From Phalacrocorax aristotelis (taxonomy: Eukaryota; Chordata; Aves; Suliformes; Phalacrocoracidae), in assembly GCF_949628215.1 (NCBI RefSeq), contig NW_027441308.1, positions 1 through 64,000 on the forward strand: 64,000 bases of DNA. The letters run 5' to 3'. The notes beneath the pieces were generated by a model. The model saw only the letters and a list, made by a program, of their open reading frames with translations. It was not told the DNA's origin and made no database searches. The position numbers and the translations under genes are program-made. Below are positions 1 through 7,218 of this stretch, one piece after another (position 1 is the stretch's first letter; each line of letters opens with the position of its first letter).

Positions 1-614
1 GGAAGAAATAAAACATAGCAGCAAGGAGCTGGACAGAGAGAGATGAGGACAAACAAATAGCACGGGTCTACGTGACAGAGAACGTGGAATTAGAACACGG
101 AGAGAGGGAGCTGGACAGAGAGAGAGGCCGAGAGAAAAATCTAGACGGGCTACAGCGGGCAGAGGCAGGAATTAAAACCTAGGGACAGGGAGCTGGACAG
201 AGAGAGACGGAGGTCACAGGGAACAGCGGCAGGTGCAGGAAGAACAGGAATTCATGAATAGGGAAAGGGAGCTGGACAGAGAAGAACTCAGAAAGGCAAG
301 AACAGTAGCAGGGTACAGAGCAGAGCAGACGAATTAAAAAGCGCGGCGGGGAGCGTTGAGGCAGACAGAGAGAGATTAAGAAAAAAGTCACGGGCTACGT
401 GGCAAAGCAGAGGAATTCAGAAACGGGGATGGCAACCAAGGGAGAGTGAGCTGGTGAAGGATCACGGGCATTCAAAGTGAGGGACGGGGAGCTGGGAAAA
501 GCGAGGCAGGAGAAAAACAGAATCACAGAGAGAATCAAACAAAGCCAAAAAAGAAGAAACTGAACAACAGGAACAGGTGTAACCAAAGCGATGAAATCAA
601 CCAACCAGAGACGG
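1..614 (+). repeat. Purine-rich degenerate ~80-bp repeats, left part of unit 1
   Basis: The + strand is mostly A and G. The phrase GGGAGCTGGACAGAGAGAGA recurs near 28, 109, 191 and 269, each time about 80 bp apart and set between GAATTAAA-type and CACGGGCTACGTGG-type phrases. This is the continuation of the purine-rich part that follows LTR A in the previous unit. The left half of the window edge gives no unique flank. Confidence 0.85.
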
Positions 615-1105
615 TGTTCCATTACGGGAACATGGAGCGTACGAATCAGTGTATCCGTCGATCTGCATTTTAGTCACTAGGCGATCGTTAACGTCAACAG
701 ACAAACAGACAACGTGCTTCTGTCAGAAAAGGATGACAAAACGCGGTTTCGTGGAGCGGACTGAGAAAACTAGCCAAGGCCGCCAAGATTAAGAGCCAAG
801 AAGGCAAAAGGCAATTCTGGCAGGGGGAGATCGCGACCACCGACTCACGGACCACCACCGAGCCTGCGCAGTAATTTACATACAGAACGAGCAAGTTTGT
901 ACCGATCAGTAGACAGGACAATAATGAATGTGTATGAATACCTAAAATTTTGATCTACAAATTGTACGGGAAAGGTGTGTGAGGTACGCACGCCAGGAGG
1001 AGCGATCCCCCGTGCGTCTGGCGCCGTGAATAAACAACGCCTGCTCTTTAATACTAAATTGGCGTTGAGGAGTTGTTTCCGATTTTACCGCGTTTTTCGG
1101 TAACG
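615..1105 (+). mobile_element. LTR-like segment B (probable avian ERV LTR), unit 1
   Basis: This AT-richer stretch interrupts the purine-rich repeats, which resume on its far side. Its right end resembles, from memory, the R-U5 end of bird class II (ERVK-type) LTRs: a 7-bp hairpin (ACGCACG 986-992 with CGTGCGT 1011-1017), AATAAA (1029-1034), a GT-rich stretch (1061-1079), then TTTTTCGGTAACG (ends 1105). Remembered relatives end in CA, so the last bases may be mutated. The left end is set at TGTTCC (615) by inference only. No internal retroviral sequence and no target-site duplication were found. It could also be unique spacer sequence. Confidence 0.55.
1029..1034 (+). terminator. Poly(A) signal AATAAA in LTR-like B
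   Basis: AATAAA is followed about 27-50 bases later by a GT-rich stretch (GGCGTTGAGGAGTTGTTTCC), the normal spacing of a vertebrate cleavage and polyadenylation site. Present in every unit except unit 7, where one A is missing. Confidence 0.5.
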
Positions 1106-1440
1106 CAGGGAGTCAGACCAAGAGGGCCAGAGAAAGACAAAATACCTACAGGCTACAGGACAGAGCAGGAGGAATAAAAAAAATAAAAATGGAGCCAGAG
1201 CCAGAGCCAGGCAGAGAGAGGCGGAGAAAGAAAAAGTAGCCACAGGCTACAGGACAGAGAGAGGGAGGACTGAAAAGACGGGGAGGCAGGGAGCCACTCA
1301 GAGCGAGATGGAGAAAGAAGGTGCGGGGAGCGCAAAAAAAAAAAAAAAATTTTTTGCAGCAGGTAAGGAAAGAGAGGGGGCCAGGGGAGAGACAGGGAGG
1401 GCCCAGGATGCACAAGAGAGGCAACGGGGCCCCAGTGGCC
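1106..1440 (+). repeat. Purine-rich tail with GAGCCA hexamers and A16T6 tract
   Basis: Purine-rich repeats resume after LTR-like B, with the phrase CAGGCTACAGGACAGAG (twice, near 1149 and 1236) that is also found in the spacer after LTR A. This supports insertion of B into one longer purine-rich region. It contains three GAGCCA hexamers (near 1192-1209), an A16 run (1334-1349) followed by T6 (1350-1355), then GCAG CAG|GTAAGG, a consensus-like plus-strand splice donor at 1362/1363. Equivalent positions in other units: A runs of 16 to 19, e.g. 6505-6521 and 11670-11688. Confidence 0.8.
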
Positions 1441-2049
1441 CAGGACGCACCGCGACTCTCGCTCTCAGCGCTGCTGGCACAATTTAGCCGTTCAGATGCT
1501 TCTTTCCCCTCCTCTCCTCCCTGCCTCTTCTGCAGCTCCAGACTCTAGGCCGACCTCCACCTAAAGAGGATACGTGGGTGTCTTACCGCTCTTACGAGAT
1601 GAGGCTTCCTAGGCACGTAGCCTAGCTCGCTCGTGCCCTACACGCCCGTACCCAACTCCGGGTTACGTGTACAGACCCTGCGGTGCACGTTGGTGGGCCT
1701 GTCCCGCTGCGGACTGTGAAGGGGGATCCTTCCTCCCTCACCTGCAGGGACAGGCTCTCTCTTGCCTGCAGCAGGAAGGCAGCTGGCAGCCAGAGCGCCT
1801 TCAGTTTCTTCTGCTTTACCTTTCGTTGGCGTCTCCAGCTTCAGCCGAGGCAGCTCCTGTCCACAGCCGGGAAGGGCTCTGTGTGTCCCTTTTCGCCCCG
1901 GCGCCGTGAGGATGGCAAGGCCGGGCAGAGAGAAGCCACGCAAGCCTGAGACGGCCGCAGTCGACGGCGTCCCGGGGGAAGGACAGACAACCACGTCCTC
2001 AGCACGGTCTCTGGGAGAGGGAAAGAAGGAACAGCGACCGTCATTACCG
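1441..2049. other. Mixed-composition, exon-like stretch (not repetitive within the unit)
   Basis: This part has balanced base composition and no internal repeats. It is the most gene-like part of the unit. On the minus strand a pyrimidine tract and CAG (ending at 2011) and a donor CTGCAG|GTGAGG (1742/1741) bracket a 269-nt segment; it is 270 nt in unit 2 and unit 3. I recognise no protein family in it. The same stretch lies at about 6612-7218 in unit 2 and at matching offsets elsewhere. Confidence 0.5.
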
Positions 2050-3452
2050 TCGATCGACCCTGACCAAAGCCTCCCCTTGCGCAGGGGCTTCCGGACACAG
2101 CGCCCCTTCCCCGCGCTACTGCTACGGGCCCCTGCGCCGAGGGGGAATCCCAGTGCGCTTGAGGGCCCGGCTCGCTGCCTTCACGACAGGGCCTGGGGGC
2201 GGCCAAGGGCTACGCAGCACGCTTCAGGGGAGGTGCCGGGGCTGGGGGGCAGGCGCACGGGGCAAGGGGGGGCCAGGGGAGGCTGAGCGGGAGCTCCGGC
2301 GAGCCGGGGAGGCGGCCATCATCTGCGCCCTGGGCAGGGGGAAAAGGTCCTCCTCCTTCCCCTCTTCCCTTCTGTCAGCTCCCGGGGAACTCACCGCTTC
2401 TCGGGGAGCGGCCGCACCTGGAAGCCCCCAGAAATCAACACGAATCCAACCCCAAAAATACACCGCGCCTACCGTACGCGGCACGGCCGCCCGGCACCCG
2501 AGCGCCGGAAGACCGCGCCTCCTGCCACGCCCCGGCGAACCACGTGACAGGGCCGGCAGCCACTGCGCCAGGACTACACCTCCCGGCATGCTCTGCGCCA
2601 CAACGCGGCCGCCCCGCAGCCGCGCGCCGCAAGGACTACACCTCCCGGCATGCTCTGCGCCACAACACGGCCGCCCCGCAGCCGCGCCCCACAAGGACTA
2701 CACCTCCCGGCATGCTCTGCGCCACAACACGGCCGCCCGGCAGCCGCGCCCCACAAGGACTACACCTCCCGGCATGCTCTGCGCCACAACACGGCCGCAC
2801 GGCCAGTCGCCAGGCGCAACACCACAGCTCCCGGCACGCCGCCAGCCCGCCCTCCCCGCTCTCGGACCCTGCGGGCCACCGTCCCTCCCGCCGATGCACC
2901 CGCAAGCCCCACCGAGCCCTCAGCACAGCCTCGCTCTCCCCACCGCCCGCTCCGACCCGGCGCTGCCCCGCCGCAGCCCTCCTCGGGGCTTGACCCGGGA
3001 CGCAGCGCTCCACCACCCAGCCCCCGCTCACCTCCTCCCTCGCTACAGTCGCAGCCCGCTGACGCTCGGCCACAGCTCCACTCCGCTCCGCCCTCGGCTC
3101 ACACTGGCCCCCCGGAGCCGGGCACCACCCCTTTTCCAGGGAGGAGCCGGCACCGTCAGCCCCACCGCCCGCACCTGGGGCTCCTCCATCCAGACCCCGC
3201 CCACAGCTGAGGCGCAGCAGCAACGGGGGCCCCCCCTCTCACCCCCACAGTGCACCACCTCCTCCCCTGGGCTCCATCACAGCCCCTTGCCCCACGCAAA
3301 GGCAGCGCAAACGCAGCCCTGAGGGCAAAGGAGAGGGCAGGTGTTTGTGCAGGCGCGCACGTAACAAGTCCCAGGAGCCATTCGTGGATCAGGGTCCCCA
3401 ACGCTCCCCTCCTGCCCCAAGGCCACCTCGGCCGCCGTTGCCGCAGCCGCAC
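2050..3452. promoter_or_regulatory. CpG-island-like, TATA-less promoter block, unit 1
   Basis: This GC-rich block is dense in CpG and has no TATA box that I can see near the factor sites. Left of the minisatellite stand an ETS-type site CCGGAAG (2505-2511) and an E-box CACGTGAC (2541-2548), 32 bp before the first ZNF143-type core. Such a set is typical of vertebrate housekeeping promoters, many of which are bidirectional. GC boxes (CCCCGCCC near 3195) lie toward LTR A. On the minus strand, good splice donors lie at 2394-2388 (GTGAGTT) and 3031-3026 (GAG|GTGAGC), fitting first exons of leftward transcripts. Promoter activity and start sites are inference. Confidence 0.7.
2571..2845 (+). promoter_or_regulatory. 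62-bp minisatellite of ZNF143/STAF-type sites, unit 1 (4+1 copies)
   Basis: Conserved copies begin at 2573, 2635, 2697 and 2759, exactly 62 bp apart, each reading ACTACACCTCCCGGCATGC then TCTGCGCC. This satisfies every fixed position of the ZNF143 (STAF) binding motif of vertebrate promoters as I know it: ACTACA, two free bases, TCCC, one free base, GCATGC, with a following TGCG. A fifth copy at 2821 is diverged (ACCACA, CTCCC, GGCACGC) but sits in exact register. The linker is CpG-rich (GGCCGCC, CCGCAGCCGCG). ZNF143 is a seven-zinc-finger activator of snRNA and mRNA promoters; binding here is inference from the motif. Confidence 0.8.
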
Positions 3453-4030
3453 GGAGCTGGTGTTGGCTGGGATAGTGCTCATTTTCTCCACAGTAGCTAG
3501 GAAGGGATACGTTTTGGATTTATGCTCAAAACACCGTTAATAATGTAGAGATGTTTTGGTTCTTGCTGAGCACTGCTTCCACAGTCAGGGCCTCTTCTGG
3601 TTCTCTCAGTGCCCCACCAGCAAGTAGGCTGGGAGAGGACACAGCTGGGAAAGCTTTCCCAGCTAACTGACCAAAGGGATATTCCATACCATTTGACATC
3701 ATGCTCAGCACACGCAGCTGGGGGAAGAAGGGGGAGTCCTTGGGGGGGGGGGGGGGGGCTACGGCACTTGTCTCCCTAAGTAACCGTTACACATGACAGA
3801 GCCCTGCTTTCCCAGGGGTGGCTCAACACCTGCCCGCCGAAAAGGAGGAGTGAATTAATTCCTTGCTTTGCTTCCACGCACAGCTTTTGCTTTACCTATT
3901 AAACAGTCTTGATCTCAACCCATGATTTTTCTCACTCTTACCCTTCCAGCTCTCTCCCCCAGCCCACTGAGGGTGGAGCGAGCAAGCAGCTCCCTGGTGC
4001 AGAGTTGCCAGCTGGGGCTAAGCCACGGCA
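3453..4030 (+). mobile_element. Solo LTR A of an avian endogenous retrovirus, unit 1
   Basis: The segment runs from GCTGGTGTTGGCTGGGATAG, through CCAAAGGGATATTCCATACC and AAGTAACCGTTACACATGA, to GCTGGGGCTAAGCCACGGCA. From memory this order and spacing match an abundant LTR of bird endogenous retroviruses; no search was possible and I give no family name. It has a CRE-like TGACATCA (3694-3701), a poly(A) signal ATTAAA (3898-3903) and a 17-base poly-G run (3742-3758). Where remembered relatives have a TATA box before GCTGGGGGAAG, this copy has CACACGCA (3709-3716). No gag, pol or env sequence adjoins it, so it is a solo LTR. No clear target-site duplication is visible. Confidence 0.72.
3898..3903 (+). 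terminator. Poly(A) signal ATTAAA in LTR A
   Basis: ATTAAA sits in CCTATTAAACAGTCTTGATC, at the position where I remember the poly(A) signal of related bird LTRs. It is GTTAAA in units 3 and 4. Confidence 0.5.
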
Positions 4031-5786
4031 CGCGCTTGTCCTGGTTTGGCACGGAACGGACCGTCCGTCGCCTGGCTCCTGGGGCGACGGGCTGCTGGGC
4101 AGAGGGGGAGGCCACCAAAGGTGAGGAGCAAGGCACAGGACAGTAGGAAGAGAGAAGAGAAGAGCGGCATCCGGCTGGACGGGGGCGGGGGGGACGTGCG
4201 TGCATGTAGTGAGAAGGCACGAGGCAGGGAACAGGATGGCCAGAGAAGGACAGGGAGCCTGACGGAGCTGGAGATAAAAGCAGCAGAGAGAGGGGAAGAG
4301 AGGCAGCAGAAAGAGGGAAGAGCAGGACACAGACCAACAAAGAAGGAAGAGGAGCAGGCTGGAGACGCACAAAGAACCTGGGGCAGGCAGCACGACAGCG
4401 AGGGAGGAAAGAAGAATAGGGGCAGGAAGCTGGACCGAGCGCGATGGAGAAAGACAAGATAAGCGACAAGAACAGGGCAGAAAGGGAAGAATGAAGCCAC
4501 GGGGACAGGGAGCCGAGACAGCCAACGACGGAGGGAAGGGGCCGGGGAGGGAACACCACAAAACAAACCACGGGGCTACGTGGTACAGAGCACGAGAAGG
4601 CAGAGAATTAAGAATTAGGGACAGGGAGCCAGAAAAACAACAACAAAACAACACCCAAAACAAAGGGAGATGGGGAGCAAAAGGAATCGCAATGCGTACA
4701 GAAAGAAGAGAGAAACAATTCTAAAAGAGGGTCACGGGGAAGCCAGAGACAGCAAGATGGAGAAAGGACAAAAGCTACAGGCTACAGGGCAGAGAGGGAA
4801 GAATTAATGGATAGACACAGAGAGCTGGGCAGAAAGAGGTGGAGAAAGGCTGACGATCACACGGCCAACAGGGAAGAGAGAAGAGAGGGAGGAATTTTAA
4901 AAACAGGGGCAAGAAGCCAGAGAGAGGGAGAGGGAGGCAACACTAAAATGGGGACAAGCCACAGGGCGGCGAGGAGGGAACCGATGAATAAGAACAGGAG
5001 ACCAAAGAGAACACAACGTAGAATGGAAAAAAGGAACAGCGGCCCAACAGGGAAGGAGGAATTAAAGATCAGGCACCGGGAGGCAGACAGAGGCAAATGA
5101 AGAAACAAGTGGGGGAAAAAAAAAAAAACAAAAACCACAACAACAGCAATGGGCTACAAAGACAGACAGAGAGGGAAGAAATAAAACATAGCAGCAAGGA
5201 GCTGGACAGAGAGAGATGAGGACAAACAAATAGCACGGGTCTACGTGACAGAGAACGTGGAATTAGAACACGGAGAGAGGGAGCTGGACAGAGAGAGAGG
5301 CTGAGAGAAAAATCTAGACGGGCTACAGCGGGCAGAGGCAGGAATTAAAACCTAGGGACAGGGAGCTGGACAGAGAGAGACGGAGGTCACAGGGAACAGC
5401 GGCAGGTGCAGGAAGAACAGGAATTCATGAATAGGGAAAGGGAGCTGGACAGAGAAGAACTCAGAAAGGCAAGAACAGTAGCAGGGTACAGAGCAGAGCA
5501 GACGAATTAAAAAGCGCGGCGGGAGCGTTGAGGCAGACAGAGAGAGATTAAGAAAAAAGTCACGGGCTACGTGGCAAAGCAGGAGGAATTCAGAAACGGG
5601 GATGGCAACCAAGGGAGAGTGAGCTGGTGAAGGATCACGGGCATTCAAAGTGAGGGACGGGGAGCTGGGAAAAGCGAGGCAGAGAAAAACAGAATCACAG
5701 AGAGAATCAAACAAAGCCAAAAAAGAAGAAACTGAACAACAGGAACAGGTGTAACCAAAGCGATGAAATCAACCAACCAGAGACGG
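4031..5786 (+). repeat. Purine-rich degenerate ~80-bp repeats between LTR A and LTR B (haplotype A)
   Basis: About 1.75 kb in which the + strand is predominantly purine. It is built from diverged copies of an element of about 80 bp with GGGAGCTGGACAGAGAGAGA, GGCTACAGGGCAGAG and GAGGAATTAA phrases; GAGCTGG occurs at 5199, 5281, 5363 and 5442, giving steps of 82, 82 and 79. It includes a plus-strand donor-like AAAG|GTGAGG at 4120/4121 just past LTR A, and a short A-rich stretch near 5115-5140. Haplotype A markers: ACGGGGGCGGGGGGGAC, ACAGGATGGCC, GAAAGAAGAGAG and TGACGATCACACGG. No gene is seen; apparent long reading frames on both strands are composition artefacts. Confidence 0.88.
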
Positions 5787-6277
5787 TGTTCCATTACGGG
5801 AACATGGAGCGTACGAATCAGTGTATCTGTCGATCTGCATTTTAGTCACTAGGCGATCGTTAACGTCAACAGAACAACAGACAACGTGCTTCTGTCAGAA
5901 AAGGATGACAAAACGCGGTTTCGTGGAGCGGACTGAGAAAACTAGCCAAGGCCGCCAAGATTAAGAGCCAAGAAGGCAAAAGGCAATTCTGGCAGGGGGA
6001 GATCGCGACCACCGACTCACGGACCACCACCGAGCCTGCGCAGTAATTTACATACAGAACGAGCAAGTTTGTACCGATCAGTAGACAGGACAATAATGAA
6101 TGTGTATGAATACCTAAAATTTTGATCTACAAATTGTACGGGAAAGGTGTGTGAGGTACGCACGCCAGGAGGAGCGATCCCCCGTGCGTCTGGCGCCGTG
6201 AATAAACAACGCCTGCTCTTTAATACTAAATTGGCGTTGAGGAGTTGTTTCCGATTTTACCGCGTTTTTCGGTAACG
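5787..6277 (+). mobile_element. LTR-like segment B, unit 2
   Basis: Same length as in unit 1. Carries TATCTGTCG near 5824, a variant also in units 7, 8, 10, 11 and 12. Confidence 0.55.
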
Positions 6278-6912
6278 CAGGGAGTCAGACCAAGAGGGCC
6301 AGAGAAAGACAAAATACCTACAGGCTACAGGACAGAGCAGGAGGAATAAAAAAATAAAAATGGAGCCAGAGCCAGAGCCAGGCAGAGAGAGGCGGAGAAA
6401 GAAAAAGTAGCCACAGGCTACAGGACAGAGAGAGGGAGGACTGAAAAGACGGGGAGGCAGGGAGCCACTCAGAGCGAGATGGAGAAAGAAGGTGCGGGGA
6501 GCGCAAAAAAAAAAAAAAAAATTTTTTGCAGCAGGTAAGGAAAGAGAGGGGGCCAGGGGAGAGACAGGGAGGGCCCAGGATGCACAAGAGAGGCAACGGG
6601 GCCCCAGTGGCCCAGGACGCACCGCGACTCTCGCTCTCAGCGCTGCTGGCACAATTTAGCCGTTCAGATGCTTCTTTCCCCTCCTCTCCTCCCTGCCTCT
6701 TCTGCAGCTCCAGACTCTAGGCCGACCTCCACCTAAAGAGGATACGTGGGTGTCTTACCGCTCTTACGAGATGAGGCTTCCTAGGCACGTAGCCTAGCTC
6801 GCTCGTGCCCTACACGCCCGTACCCAACTCCGGGTTACGTGTACAGACCCTGCGGTGCACGTTGGTGGCCTGTCCCGCTGCGGACTGTGAAGGGGGATCC
6901 TTCCTCCCTCAC

Positions 6913-7182
6913 CTGCAGGGACAGGCTCTCTCTTGCCTGCAGCAGGAAGGCAGCTGGCAGCCAGAGCGCCTTCAGTTTCTTCTGCTTTACCTTTCGTTGG
7001 CGTCTCCAGCTTCAGCCGAGGCAGCTCCTGTCCACAGCCGGGAAGGGCTCTGTGTGTCCCTTTTCGCCCCGGCGCCGTGAGGATGGCAAGGCCGGGCAGA
7101 GAGAAGCCACGCAAGCCTGAGACGGCCGCAGTCGACGGCGTCCCCGGGGGAAGGACAGACAACCACGTCCTCAGCACGGTCT
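6913..7182 (-). other. Candidate 270-nt internal exon (minus strand), unit 2
   Basis: Reading leftward, the sequence shows a pyrimidine-rich tract ending TTTCCCTCTCCCAG, then 270 nt, then CTGCAG|GTGAGG. The length is a multiple of three and one frame is open across it; with the preceding CCA-G and final GCA-G split codons the exon would be phase 1 at both ends. The translated segment has an ordinary mix of residues (for example KLETPTKGKAEETEG) but no domain that I recognise. Against it, other frames are also open over much of the stretch, and the sequence is GC-rich. It could be a real exon of a spliced transcript from the CpG-rich block to its right, or chance. Confidence 0.3.
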
Positions 7183-7218
7183 CTGGGAGAGGGAAAGAAG
7201 GAACAGCGACCGTCATTA

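Larger units (their letters stand above)
1..5173 (+). repeat. Macrosatellite unit 1 (5173 bp, 4 ZNF143-type copies)
   Basis: This is the first complete period, phased on the landmark GGAAGAAATAAAACATAGCA at position 1, which recurs at 5174 and 12 times in all after this one. Order inside the unit: purine-rich repeats (1-614), LTR-like B (615-1105), purine-rich tail with A16T6 (1106-1440), mixed exon-like stretch (1441-2049), CpG-rich promoter block (2050-3452), LTR A (3453-4030), purine-rich repeats (4031-5173). The poly-G run is 17 long. The spacer after LTR A is haplotype A (see 4031-5786). The part from about 350 to 2260 differs from all sister units by scattered single-base indels, which probably reflect sequence quality rather than biology. 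No gene is recognised. Confidence 0.97.

Noticed and set aside
694-921. 75-codon minus-strand frame in LTR-like B that looks like a small membrane protein
   Set aside because: It is antisense within a probable LTR, has no recognisable family and is disrupted in unit 7. Not enough to call a gene.
2310-2345. CTCF-like site (minus strand CCCAGGGCGCAG)
   Set aside because: The core needs AGGGGGC or a close form; AGGGCGC misses a key position. A matrix scan would be needed before calling it.
2571-2845. CRISPR-like array of regularly spaced repeats
   Set aside because: The spacers between cores are themselves identical repeats, the period is 62 bp with no unique spacers, and the context is eukaryotic.
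3526-3711. 61-codon minus-strand frame that is conserved in all units
   Set aside because: It lies wholly inside LTR A, antisense to it, and is conserved only because the units are copies of each other.
3440-4045. Target-site duplication around LTR A (GCACG on both sides)
   Set aside because: The repeat overlaps the expected LTR end bases and would require moving both ends to fit; not convincing.
4018-4663. Long L/S/C/P/F-rich minus-strand frames in the purine-rich spacer
   Set aside because: They are the expected translation of a pyrimidine-rich strand (CTC, TTC, TCC, CCC codons), open in more than one frame, with no signal of a real membrane protein.
4807-5100. R/K/E-rich plus-strand frames of about 97 codons in the spacer
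   Set aside because: They reflect AGA, GAG, AAG and GGA repeats on the purine strand and change between haplotypes without frame-sparing patterns.
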